Source of the DNA: Dipteronia dyeriana
Taxonomy: Eukaryota; Streptophyta; Magnoliopsida; Sapindales; Sapindaceae
Length of the DNA stretch: 64,000 nucleotides
Direction: 5' to 3'
NCBI GenBank assembly: GCA_032871835.1
Contig: CM065303.1
Span: 54,970,597-55,034,596 of the forward strand
The first letter of the stretch is position 1; each line of letters opens with the position of its first letter. The notes beneath the pieces are model-generated. The model searched no databases. It worked only from the letters and a program-made list of their open reading frames with translations, and was not told the DNA's origin. Made by a program: the position numbers and the translations under genes. Of this stretch, positions 47,281 to 59,390 are shown piece after piece.

Positions 47281-47700
47281 GATACCGCGTGATATACTAC
47301 GAGTGGCTGACAAATCGTAGGGTTATGCCCACCCGGCCACGGGCCAATTCGAGATTTTCTAAAGAAAATAAAAACGTTTTTTTCTTTTTTTGCACCATTT
47401 CTAATCTTTTAAAATCTGCTGTCTCAAGGGAACAAAAGCCACATGGTAGGGGCTTTGAGACTCCCTGGCTAGTGGACCCACATGAGCCGATCAAGGGCCC
47501 ACGTCAGAAATTCAAGATCAATGATGTAAAAAAAAAGTGGAATCATGAAAGGTACAATCACGTGTACCAAGCACGTGTGATGGACCATAATAATGCTTCT
47601 TCATTGTTTATTATTATTATTTTTAATAAGAAGCTTCATGTGTGGTGTGTGAGACTGAGACTGTGAGGTCTTCACTTGGACAGTTGGACTTGGTTATGAT
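47280..47700. promoter_or_regulatory. GC-richer island with G-boxes, possible orphan promoter
   Basis: Clearly less AT-rich than its surroundings. Contains two CACGTG G-boxes within 20 bases (about 47559-47578), GGGCCCAC and ACGTCA. A 125-codon open frame runs through it, but its phenylalanine- and isoleucine-rich stretches come from T-rich sequence and I do not trust it as a gene. Confidence 0.35.
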
Positions 47701-47949
47701 TATATTGATAGCAACTTCAACTGTTTACGAGGCTTAGAGATAAGATCTCGTAGGTTAATCACATGCATTTTTAGTATTTTTCTTTTTTTGTCTAGTTTAA
47801 TCAAATTCTCAAGATTTTTAATTAATTAACTTTATTTTAGATAATAAAATTTTTTGTAGGCTTACATCGTTACATCCATGAACTTTTGGATGATAGAAGA
47901 ATTTTGGTAGGGTTTTTATTTATATAGCACACTGTTGAATGTTATTTGT

Positions 47950-48590
47950 GGAAAAATCATCGTATTAACGATTCTTATAGAAATAGAATCGATTCATTAA
48001 TGTGTTCTGTCAAAATTACTCATTTATTTCTTTCTCCTTCTTTTTACTTTTTAATTTTTTCCCTCTTTTTCTTTCTTCCTCTCTCTTTTGTTTTTTTTTT
48101 CAAAGACCTTTATTGATGACAAACCTCCGATGGATGTCCCTGAAACGGTTGAATCCATTAGAGGTCATTTCGACGACCCACAACCTCCATCGTTAAAAAA
48201 AAAATTGGAAATAAGTCTCGGGTAGTAATAAGTCTCGAATAATTGAAAATAAGTATCGACTATATGAAAATAAGTCTTGGGTAGCTAACAATAAGTATTG
48301 GGTGACCTACCAGAGAATTATTAGCGAGACTTATTTCCAGATTTTGTTTTTTTATCTTCTTCGTCGTCGACCACCAATGGAGGTCGATGTCATTTCGACC
48401 TACAATGGAGGTTTTTTCAACCTCCATTTGAGATCTGTCCGACCTCCATTAATTGTTTGATACAAAAAAAAAGAGGAGAGAGAGAATTAAAAAGAAAAAA
48501 ATGAAAAGTAAAAAAGTGAATGAGGATATTTTAGTCTCACCACATACTTCGGTGCTAAAAAATATAAAATTCATAACTTGATGATAATCC
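47950..48590. mobile_element. MULE-like non-autonomous element with AAGTCTCG repeats, copy 1
   Basis: The left arm (ATGTGTTCTGTCAAAATTACT) and right arm (AGGATATTTTAGTCTCACCAC) are inverted relatives. The inner part has CCTCCATTG/CAATGGAGG blocks and several AATAAGTCTCG units. The element at 60115-61010 has the same layout and similar arms. Exact ends and target duplication are not resolved. Confidence 0.6.
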
Positions 48591-49305
48591 CTCCAAACCA
48601 ATCCTATTTGGTGTTATTTCCCTCTATTCCCTTATTTTGGTGTTACATTTTTTTTTTATATCGTATATTATTTTTTAAGAAGATTTTTTATATATCATTT
48701 AGGTATTACATATTGTTGATTTTTGTTTTTGAGTAAATTTTATTATATTTTCTGTTAAAATGTAGTTTATTTATAGACGGATTCAAATGATTCCAAAATT
48801 CATTTAAAACACCTCTTGATATATATTTTAAAGAGAGATTTGAATTTTTATTTATTTATTAAAAAAAACAACCCCGGTTTCGAATTTAGATTATATAAAA
48901 AAACCTTCATTGGAAACAGAATCACTTGGATTTCTTTTAATAAAAATACTCTAATTGTGTGCCGAAAACCTTATTTGTAGAAGGATTTTCATTTAAATTT
49001 GAAATTAGAATGTTGTTTTTGAAAAACTGTTAACCCTCAGAGATGGTTTTGGGAATCTCCAATATTCTAAAATTATTTAGTAATTTGCTTATCATAAAAT
49101 TAGAAGTTTACTATATAGTAGTCGAGTATTAGCAAAGTTGTTTGAAATACACTATTCACCAATTTAATAATTAGGAATTAATATATAATTAATTCGTGTA
49201 TAAATATTTTTTGAATTTGATGAAATCATGTCGTAAAAATACAAAGAATTAATTAATATATGTGATTTGTGAGGGATTGTACATATCTTAAGATTATAAA
49301 ACTAA
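48591..49305. other. AT-rich spacer
   Basis: Nothing recognised. Confidence 0.45.
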
Positions 49306-50002
49306 GGATGATTTGTTTTTTTACACTTAAAACTTAATGTATCTGAATTGAAATTATTCAATTGTTTTTTTTTTAATTGGTCAAACATTTAAAAAAAAAA
49401 TAACAGCTTCAAATAAAAAGTAAGAAATCTTGACTTTTAAGTTAATTATAAATCATTAAATTGTATTTAATATATTTCTTTCTAAAATTATCCTACTAAA
49501 GATAACATATTTCCGATTTGATCATCATTTTATATTATATACATTTATTTCTTTTAATTTATTACTTATGATAAAATCTCAAAAAAAAAAATATATATTA
49601 ATCACATTTTAACTTTCAACAACATTGATGAACCTTCAATTTTTTTTAAAATCAAAACCATTTTTAAATTATTATTTATCTCTTTTTTTATTTATCGTAT
49701 CTTAATCATGAATAATACATTGTAATTATTACATAAAAGATGCTTAAGATTTGTTATTATTTTTATTTAGTTATTTGTATCATATAAAATAAAAATATAT
49801 AACAATTAATAATAACCAATATATAAATGTCAAATTAATTGTTTTTAAACCAATTTATATTTAAAAAATAATAAAATTAACATTATATCTAGAGACAATA
49901 AAAATAAAAAAACAAATATGACATTCAGATTCAGGTTTTAACTACTAATTTGTTTGTAAAATTAGAACGTTTCAATTTTAAGATAAAAACACAAATGGAC
50001 TC
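49306..50002. mobile_element. PIF/Harbinger MITE, copy C
   Basis: GGATGATTTGTTTTTTTACAC and its partner AAACACAAATGGACTC are flanked by TAA on both sides (49303-49305 and 50003-50005). Its interior aligns with the copy at 28026-28541, showing the same family. 697 bp, non-coding. Confidence 0.78.
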
Positions 50003-50048
50003 TAAGCAATTATTATTTTAAGAGTGTGAGGAATTTTAGGGTTACACG

Positions 50049-50418
50049 TAGGCATGCCCACAGTTCCAACCGGTTCCGGTTTCGGAAGGAGCTGGAACCG
50101 GAACCAGAACCGTTGATCAGTGGTTCTGGTTCCGGTTCCGGTTCCGATCCTGTTCTACCGGTTCCTTTTTTTTTTTTTACAATTTACCATAAGAAAAAAA
50201 AAATTGCTGGAACCGGTGGTTCCGAACTGTCGATTCCATAGCGGTTTTTTCAGAGGAGGAACCGTAACCGAACCGCCTCCCCCCACGGTTCCGGAGCCGG
50301 TTCCACGGTTACGGTTCCGCAATCGGTTCTACGGTTACGGTTACGGTTCATTTTATGCGGTTACGGTTCGGTTCCACGGTTCGGTTCCACAGTTCAAACC
50401 GAACCGTGGTCATGTCTA
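50049..50418. mobile_element. hAT MITE made of GGTTCCGGTTCC repeats
   Basis: 370 bp with ends TAGGCATGCCCAC and GTGGTCATGTCTA, flanked by a perfect 8-bp duplication GTTACACG (50041-50048 and 50419-50426). Almost the entire interior is (GGTTCC)n or GGAACCG-type repeat, giving it unusually high GC for this window. Confidence 0.93.
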
Positions 50419-51035
50419 GTTACACGTAGTGTCGCAGCAACATATTTATAGTCCAAAAACTATATTATAATTAGCAAATTATAATAGTATTATATGTAGC
50501 TATTTTTTTTATATTATTATATGTATGTAGCTATTTCCGCTGCCAAGTTAAGGTGATTTGATTCGTAAACTGCAACTTATAAGGGTTTAATAAACAATTA
50601 TTTTAAAAAACAGGGTATAATAAACAATTCCATTTTAACTCAAATAAATAAATAATTATTATTATTATACTATTATATTGCTATTATAATTCTTGTTGAC
50701 CGCTTAAATGGTTTACATCTCCTATTTTATATTTGTGATGGGAATGCAAGAGTCAAGACCCGCAATACATAATTATAGATATACGGTTATATAATAACGG
50801 ATAAACGATTATATAATATGGTATTTGAGATTTACTATCGCACCAACATTATCTAGTTATTTATATTTAAAATTTAAAATACAGTAATACTAACTACCTT
50901 TATAATTACATATCTTGTATACTAATATCATGATTTTAGAAATCATGAAATTGATCAATTTCATTTAAACAGTAAAATTTTGTATTATTATTATTATTAT
51001 ATATAAAAAAAGGAGAGAGAAAGTAATGGTACGTG
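50419..51035. other. AT-rich spacer
   Basis: Nothing recognised. Confidence 0.45.
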
Positions 51036-51693
51036 TAGGGATGGCCAATGGGGAAATGGGAGAGGATGTAGGTCCCCCCATCCCTAACCCCATTTTCCAA
51101 CCCCCCCTATTTCCCCATTTAGGGAATGGGGTTGGGGTAATTTTGGGGGGAGGTCCCTCCATCCCCATCCCCATTTCCCCGTTTCCTAATTTTCCCAAAG
51201 TCTCCCATTCCTCCATTTTTCCTGAATCAGTAAAAATTACATATTAAAGTAATACATAAATTACAAATTGAAATGAAAGTTAAGTTGTTTAATATGTATA
51301 TATAGTTAGTAAAATATGTTAATAAATTATACGAAGCTTGTTTAGTGTGTAATTTAACAATAAAATCAATATGTATATATAGTTAGATTACTTGGTGTGT
51401 AATTTAAGTTATAGTTTATAAATATGTATATATATAGTTAGTAAAATAAAAATAAATATAATATTATAATATTTTAGGGAAATAGGGGAACCTAACCCCA
51501 TCCCTATCCCCATTTCAATGAATTTGTGAAGAAAATGGGGAAATAGGGATGGGGACGGGTCTCCCCATCCTCAATCCCATTTAAATTTGATGTTAAAAGT
51601 CATCCCTATCTCCTCTCCTTCCAATTTTTCTTAAAAAAATTCTCCCAAATAGGAATGAGGGGGTTCGAGGTTCCGGGATAAAAAGACCCTCTA
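51036..51693. mobile_element. Non-autonomous hAT element, CCCCATTT-rich family, copy 2
   Basis: Same family as 287-1094 but in reverse orientation; outer 30-40 bp and AT core align. Flanking octamers GGTACGTG (51028-51035) and AGTACGTG (51694-51701) match at seven of eight. The right terminus (CCCTCTA) has diverged more than the left (TAGGGATGGCCA). Confidence 0.88.
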
Positions 51694-52153
51694 AGTACGT
51701 GTAAGTTGGAAAGGAAAAATGAAGTAGGCTTTAGCTGACATCCCAACCAAATCATCACCGACCTTAGATTGGAGCCTTTGGAGGTCAACAAATTGATGAT
51801 TGGAAACACCAAACCAATTGGGACACATCATTCACAAGCTATATTATCGATATTTAATTATTTATGTACTTTTAACATTAATTTATTCATCGAAACATTC
51901 TTTGAAATAAAATATTAACTAAATCCGACACGTGTCACCGATCGCCCAAACGATTGTATATTCAATAAATAATTAACATTCTAATTTTTATGTTATAACT
52001 AGTTTCGCAGGTACGTGAGTGAAAACCATTTCGTTTATCACATACGGAACCGTGACATTTTTAATTAAAATAATTTATACATGAGTTTGTTTGTTTTTTT
52101 TGTCAAAAGATTACCGGATGTAATAAAATGATTTAGAAGTAAATTAAAAGTCA

Positions 52154-52189
<36 letters not shown>

Positions 52190-52690
52190 GAGAGAGAGAG
52201 TTGAAGTGAATTTGATTCACTTCAAGCCTAAAGGCTTGGTAGGTTTAGTTTTCATTTAATTAAAAGATAAAACAAATAAGATTGGAAATATTTGTTAAAA
52301 TTTACTAGAAAGAGCTCATGAAACATATCATAAATATGTCAACTTTAAGCAAGGATTTATTTTTATTTTTTAAAGAAAAGAGTTCAATCAATATGACAAA
52401 CCATCATTGTTTTTGTTACTGGGGAACCAACTAGGTTCACTAAATCATCATTAAACTGAAAATATTGTTTTTAATGCGTTTTTTAAAGACCCATAATGAT
52501 GGATTATCCAAAGGATAAGATGAAGTTAACTTCATGATAGTTGGTTAGGGAGAGAAGATAATTAAAGCTTAATTGCCTTTTGTTAGTGTTGTCTAATCAA
52601 ATTTTTGCATGTGCATGTGTGTCATCTAAATTTGGGGTAATTCACTTAAATAGACAAATTGTTCAACAAAATCAATCAGATTATTAATTT
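51694..52690. other. AT-rich spacer
   Basis: Holds an (AT)n tract at about 52160-52187. No gene recognised. Confidence 0.4.
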
Positions 52691-53520
52691 AAGGGTAATT
52701 TCACTAAATTTCTTATTTTGTAGTGAAATGTCATATATTTAAACGTTTTTATAATATTTATAACTTAAGTTCTTTATTTTATTAAAATATATCATTTTAG
52801 TCTATTTAATTAAAATATTAATGGTTTCAATTATAACTATTTATATAAAAGTATAATTTTACCCTTGTTAAAAATGATTTATTGAGTTTCAAAAAGAAAT
52901 AATAATAAAATGGTTTATGAAAATAAATTAACAATAAAAATTTATTTTCTAAAAAAATAAAAAATATAATAATTTTATAAATAGAGAAAAAAACTAATAG
53001 ATTATGAAAAATATAAAATTAAAATAAATAATAAATTGAATTTATTTTTTTTAAAAAAAGTATTACAACAAATAAAACCAATTTTTTTTAAAGAGTAAAT
53101 GAATCTCCACCGTAAGATCTGGATCGATCCAATAGTGGAGATCCATCAACTTATTTTAAAAAACTTTTTTAAAAAAAAATTGAAACTATTTTATATTTTC
53201 CATAATCCATTATTTTTTTTTATGTTTTAAAAAATATTATATATATTTTTTGTTTTGTAGAGAATAAACTTTTGGTGTTAATTTATTTTTATAAACCATT
53301 TTAAAATTATTTATTTTTGAAACTCAATAAATCATTTTATCATAGTAAAATTGTATTTTTATATATGTATATATAGTTAGAGTTTATCGTTAGTATTTTG
53401 ATCAAATTGAATAAAGAGCTGTATTTAAAAAAAAAAACAAGATATTTAAGTTGTTAATATGTTAAAAGACGTTTAAATAAATGATATTTCATTAAAAATG
53501 AGGGACTTTAAAATTACCTT
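52691..53520. mobile_element. Foldback-type element, arms about 350 bp
   Basis: AAGGGTAATTTCACTAAATTT at left is mirrored by TTTAAAATTACCTT at right, and agreement continues inward (AATGATTTATTGAGTTTC on both arms). The short centre holds GGAGATCCATCAACTT. TTAATTT flanks both sides (52684-52690 and 53521-53527), a possible target duplication. MULE-like by arm length. Confidence 0.75.
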
Positions 53521-55004
53521 TTAATTTAATAATATCCTATATTCTAATCATACCATCAGCCTTCATACAAATATACAACACATCTAAACATATAAAAATG
53601 GCTATAAAAAAAAATCAATATATACTAATTGATTGAGTGAGTGGTAAAATGATTTCAATCTAAACGTAGTTATCATTCATCAACTGTTAGATGAGATGAC
53701 AAAAGTTGAGGTAATCTTAGACACCAAGTCTCCCATCTCTTACCATCAACAAGTGTGCTTTTTTCTTTTATTGTGAAATTAGCTATTTAGAATACGATTG
53801 TAGTGGATAAAGAAGATCATAATTCATATAGAACATTTCCCTATTGTAGGGATAACTAATCAAGACTTGATCGTAGTGTTTGATCTAAGTTCAAGTGGAA
53901 CCATGATTCGTACTCGTGTTAATAATAATAATAAAAAAGCATAGTTGCATACTTACATCAAGCCATATACTAAAAATATAATATAAAATTCAATTCTAAA
54001 TTTACGATTTTTGATGAACCTATATCTAACTATCCTATATTATTCATAGGATGAGATTGACTGATTGTATACCATCTAACTCGTATTAATGAAAGCGTGG
54101 GTTCGATTCATGTTTTTTTTATCTAAACTTTAAATTACTCGGTGGTAAAACGATCACATATTCAAGTTGTAGCCTATTAAACCATATTATTTTAATTTAA
54201 CTTTTAAATTTATTATATAATAACTTTTTAACTATTACGTCAATTCTGAATTTTGAGAAAGGGGATACAACTTAAATCTATAATATATTGTTTAGATGTG
54301 AAAAACATATGCCGGAAGTACCTCATCTTATCGTTAATTATATCAATTTAATATTGGATTTTGGTACTTCCAATGAAATTATAGAATTTATTTTTAGTTG
54401 ATTTAGTAGTAGCAATTCTTTAGATTTTTTTTTAATGAAAAACAAAGAAATTGTTTATGGCTTTTTGGAATAGAGATAGAAAACTATAAATCATGACAAT
54501 AATAATAAGGGATGAGTACATTGACCTACCGACATAAATGTAATTAGAGACCAAGTACATATTAATCTTCTGAAACCTATCATACTTTTAAAATTGAAGT
54601 AATAGAAAGAACAAACTGCTCTTAGATATTAAAATTTATAATAAAGATAATCTTTTTATTGAACAAATTAAATTAAATTAATTAAATATAATTCTTTCAA
54701 TGGAATAAAATTTTAAAAATAATTGTAAAATGAAAAAAAAAAAACTATTTTTAAAGTGTAAATATCTTTATTTTAAAATTTTAACTTTTTCTTACAAATT
54801 TTTTAAAGGAAATGAAAAAAATCTTAATTTTTTTACTGTTTATTAAATTTATAATGTTTCCAAATTTAAATTATTTATAATAGCTTTTACTATTTTTGAT
54901 AAAAAAAATTGTTTTAAAATTTTAATAATTCTTTTTATTAATAACAATTTAAAAAATATGAATGATTAAGTAAATATAAAAATAAATAAATAAAAAGAGG
55001 CATC
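53521..55004. other. AT-rich spacer with SINE-like text
   Basis: At about 54050-54120, GATTGACTGATTGTATACC followed by GTGGGTTCGATTCATG resembles the A and B boxes of a tRNA-derived SINE. A second, weaker one is near 53640-53760. No gene. Confidence 0.35.
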
Positions 55005-55430
55005 ATATTAGAGTCGAGGTCTTCGAAAAATATCTCGTTGGATCGGACGATGACTCATCAAAAGAGTAGGTCCCACAAATGATCTAGGAGGGAGTGAGGG
55101 ACCACACTGGTTAAATATGGAATTGCCAGGTCATACGGCGCGTACCACGTACGCTTCAGTTACGAGGTACACGATGCACATTCGCTCTGATCCGCATTTT
55201 TATGGTTCAGTGCCAGCCTGTCCTTTGCTGTTTCATTTGAGTCGCCTCCTTGGCGCGTATATGAAACGTGCTGCCACAGAGAGAAGGAGATGAAAAAGTT
55301 GGGAAGAAAAGAGAGAAGAAAAATTCAATGAATCAGGACATTTCAATTTCAATTTTTAATTGATGTAAAATTTGGATTTAAATGGAAAAAAAAAAACATG
55401 TACCTCTTTCTCTTTGCTCCTAAACTTTTA
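55005..55430. promoter_or_regulatory. GC-richer, low-copy-looking island
   Basis: Complex sequence among AT-rich spacers, with GTCCCACA, GGCGCGTACCACGTACGC and GGCGCGTATATG motifs, followed by an AG-rich GAGAGAAGG stretch like a 5' leader. I find no exon that I recognise on either strand. Promoter-like, but this is inference. Confidence 0.3.
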
Positions 55431-56200
55431 TAAGAAATTGAAAGCATATTATAATAATCTCGCTTAATCGTATGGTTTGACCTCTTCAATGAATCTTTTG
55501 TAAAAGCCTCTCTCGTAAAATTCTAAATTTTTTTAAAATAAAATATTCTAATAATTTAAAAGAGTCTACAAGACTCATAAATTTGCTCAAATTTAATCCC
55601 ATAAAGAGTAAAGTTATAATATCAAAACACTAGCAAAAAATGTTATATTTATCGTACTATGGATACAAATCCAAATATTAAAAAAATCTAAATATTTAAA
55701 TCTTTTGCCACACAGTATCCTTGATAACAAGGTTTTTGCAATGGTTGTAACATGATCACTTTTTTTTTAGTGAGAACTATTCGAGAAAAGTAGCTTTCAA
55801 AGTTCAATAATATAGTCATGCATGCTTAGATCCTAAATAAAAAAGACCAAACAACTTTTTGGTGATATAAATCCAAACCTATATATGTACTCTCTAGGGG
55901 CTCTAGGGTTTGTGGAAACATTTTTAATTGAGATCACATATGCCCTTCCTTTTCTTCAATCTCTTTTTGCCCTTGTAAGACCATTGAGCCATTGATTTGA
56001 CACCATTTACATCCATCAATTTCAACAATATAGCAATATTAATTCAGCACTTGATCACTATCACTAGTAGGAATTTGTGGAATGAGAATGTTTGTTACAA
56101 GTGTATATCTAAATTTGCATCAATTGTTGCCTAGTAGTCAAGGCATTTAAAGTAAAATTTGAATATGCAGTTATTATTGGTGCTTTAACGTCTCTAAGTC
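55431..56200. other. AT-rich spacer
   Basis: Nothing recognised. Confidence 0.4.
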
Positions 56201-56734
56201 TCAGCACTAACTTTTTCTTCTAATAACTTAAAATGGGATGTGGGGTTTGCGAAGCATGAAGAATCGACAAAAGAAGAAGACAGCAAAGTGGACCGCGGTG
56301 CTAACTGCAGAAGTTCACAGTGGTTTTGATGCATTGTAGACCGCGGTTGGATGAAAAAGACGCGTACCGTGGTATTCTGAACGGTACTTCACAGAGGATT
56401 AATGCAGTATAGGGTGCGAGCTGCAGACCGTAGTGATGATGATTTGGCTAATCAAGAAATCTTGCACATGAAGAAAAGTATTTCTTTGTAGAATTTGGCT
56501 ACCATAATGCTCTGATATAAAAAAAATTATGTCCCCTTTAATTCTTCTTGGCTTTCTTATTATCTGTATACGATTTAGATTTGTGTATTATGTGTGTTTG
56601 TAGATTTACTACAACAACCGATATCAGAGCCTAGATTCGGTGAATCTAGGCTTTTATGTAAATCTAGGGTTTCTTAAGGCAAAGCGATTTTGTTAGGGAG
56701 ATGAGATAAGAATACATATCTATTATTTTGACAG

Positions 56735-56812
56735 TGGCGTAGCTCAGCTGGTAGATGTACGAGCTTGGGGCTTGGACAAATGACTTCCAAGTCAGCGGCT
56801 CGAATCCTACGA
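56735..56812 (+). tRNA. Degenerate tRNA-like sequence in the copia leader
   Basis: TAGCTCAGCTGG (56740-56751) is a perfect pol III A box/D-arm. GGCTCGAATCC (56797-56807) differs by one base from the B-box consensus GGTTCGAATCC. Spacing of about 45 bases is right for a tRNA. GGCGT at the 5' end pairs only partly with ACGAA at the 3' end, so the acceptor stem has decayed. No clear anticodon can be assigned. It could be a tRNA pseudogene or a tRNA-derived SINE head. Confidence 0.45.
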
Positions 56813-56864
56813 ATATCGAAATCTTTTAAAAAAATACATGGTCCCGAATTAATTAATAAAAAGG

Positions 56865-59390
56865 AATCGTACAAGGTTGAGAAGTTCGATGGTGCGGATT
56901 TCAGTTTTTGGAAGATGCAGATAGAGGACTATCTGTTCTAGGAGGATTCGTACATGCCGTTAATAGAGAAGCTGAAGGACATGTCCGACATAGAGTGGTT
57001 GGTCCAACGGATGCCAAAAGGCATGACCGGTGCATAGTGGATAGTCTTGGAACGCAAAGCACTTGGAGTGATTTGACTCAGTTTGTCGAAATCAATCGTC
57101 TTCAACATCAATGGTCAAGACACAACGACAAATCTCATGAAAGCCTTTTGTAGTTTATATGAGTAACCATTTATGGTAAGGAAGGTCTATCTGATTAAGA
57201 AGCTGGTAAATATAAAGATGTTAGAAAATCGATCACTTAAACCAGTTCAAAGAGGTAACATATGGGTTAAACTCGGTTTCCATCGTATTCGATGGTGAGG
57301 TGTTAGATGGCATAATTCTCACTCAGGTGCAGGGGAGTAAAAGAACAATGTGTCAATCGATTGCTAACTCGTTTGAAAAGAGAAGTTGAACTTCCAACAA
57401 GTTGTGAATATGATCACGACGGATAAGATCAAGATGCATGAAGAGAGATAAAGTGCATTATTTTAGCACTGAATATGGAAGGTAGAGAAACTAGAAACCA
57501 GAATCGAGATAAAAATCAATTGCGAAGATCCAAGTCTAGTAATTGTAAGTTAAACAATTCAGGTAATCAGCGATGAAGTAAGAAAGATATCGAGTGCTGG
57601 AATTGTGGTAAGGTGAGACACTACTCGAGTGAATGTAGGTGTTCCAAGAAAGACGATGGAAAAAGCAGTGAGAATAGTGTTTCAAAAGAGTTTGCCATTT
57701 GCCTTATTTATTCCTTGGAAAGAAAGATGAAGTTCTGGGTGTTGGACTCAGAGGCGTCATTCCATGCTATCTCACACGGAATTATTCGAGAACTACGTCT
57801 CCAGAGATTTAGGTGAGGTGTATCTTGGTGATGATCAAGCATGAGACATTACTAGGAATTGAGATATGAGGATCAAGTTGAATATGTCAATTTGGAAGCT
57901 AAAAAATGTGAGGCACATACCGGACTTGAGGAAGAATTTGAACTCCATAGGACAGAGAACGTCAGATGGTTGAGTGACGACTTTCATAGGGATAAGTGGA
58001 AGATCTTTAAGGGAGCTATGACAGTCGTCCGGGAAACTAAGAATTGGTCTCTTTACACGACTACCGATTGGTATGGTTCAATCATAATAGCGGAAGGTAA
58101 AAGGGATCCTAATTTATGGTACTAGAGATTTGAGCACATGAGTGGTCAGGGGTTGAGGTGTCTACATTTGAAAAAGAAGCTATCATAATTGAAATTCGTT
58201 CAAGTAGATTTCTATGAGAGGTGCATTCTTAGGAAGCAGAAGAGAGTGAGCTTCAAGAGGGCTAGAAAAGTACCAACAAAGGAGAAGCTAGAACTACTGC
58301 ACATCGACGTTTGGGGTCCAACTTCAGTCTTATCAACCGAGTGTAAATAGTAATTCGTCAGGTTCATCGACGTCCATTCCAGAAAGGTTTGGGTTTACTT
58401 CTTGAGACATAAGTCTGAGATGTTTGAAGCTTTCAATAAATGGAAAGCTATGGTTGAGAATGAGACAAGGTTGAAGATCAAGAAACTGTGTTCAGATAAT
58501 AGTGCAAAGTATGAAGACAACGGGTCCAAGGAGTAATGCGACATGTGAGATTAAGCTAATAAGGATGGTGTCAGGGACACCGTATTAGAATGGTATATCA
58601 GAGTGAATGAACAGAACATTGACTTAGAGAGCCAAAAGCATACGTCTGCAGTCAAAGTTGCGGAAATGGTTCTAGACAGAGGCAATCAATACATCAACAT
58701 ACTTGATCAATAGAGGGTTATCAAAACCTTTAGACCTCACAATGCTAGAGGAAATATGGACTGAGAAAGAGTTAAAACTTTCTTATTTGAAAGTATTTGG
58801 TTATGTTTCTTACATATATGTTAGTGATCAAGTTATGAGCAAATTGGACGCCAAGTCTGTGAAGTGAATCTTGGTGGGTTATGGTGATGACAAGTTTGGG
58901 TATAAACTCTGAAAGAAGTGAAGTGAATCCTAAGATACCTACGGGGTACGATGGAGATTTGTCTAACTTTCAAATTATATGAGATCAAGTTGGAAGGTTA
59001 TGTGGAAAGTACTGTTATTAGTTGGGTTTCTCAGGTGCAGAGATGGTGACGGTATCTACAATTGAAACGAGACATGTGACTATGACAAAAGCTAGCAAGG
59101 AGCTGATATAGTTACAAGGGTGGTTAGCAGAGTTGAGATTCATGCAAATGAATAGTGATAGTCAGAGTGCAATACATTTGGCCAAGAATTCAGCATTCCA
59201 TTATAGGACCAAGCATATAAGACATCTATAACAGTTCATTCAGTTATTAATCATGGATGGGGTGTTAAAGCTAGATCACATGAATCAAGAATTCGGCTAA
59301 CATGTTAACCAAGCTAGTCACGATGGAGAAACTGGAGCTCCACACAGCTTCAGTGGGTCTTCAAGGTTGATAACAGAGGGGGATGAGTGC
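56865..59390 (+). pseudogene. Copia gag-protease-integrase-RNase H remnants
   Basis: In order: gag start YKVEKFDGADFSFWKMQIED (about 56870); zinc knuckle CWNCGKVRHYSSEC (57598-57640); protease site as WVLDSEASFH, where the usual DSGAS has Glu for Gly; integrase zinc-binding GHMSGQGL-like text near 58140; integrase core LHIDVWGPTSV and FIDVHSRKVWVYF with CSDNSAKYE (about 58490). VGYGDDKFGYKL (58885) ends the integrase side. Homology then jumps straight to IKLEGYV and ISWVSQVQ near 58980-59035 and RNase H-like NSDSQSAIHLAKNSA. The whole reverse transcriptase, roughly 1 kb, is missing. Frame changes and stops are frequent. Confidence 0.85.

Noticed and set aside
47289..47666. 125-codon ORF as a gene
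   Set aside because: Phenylalanine and isoleucine runs come from T-rich and ATT-rich DNA; no domain is seen and the region looks like a promoter.
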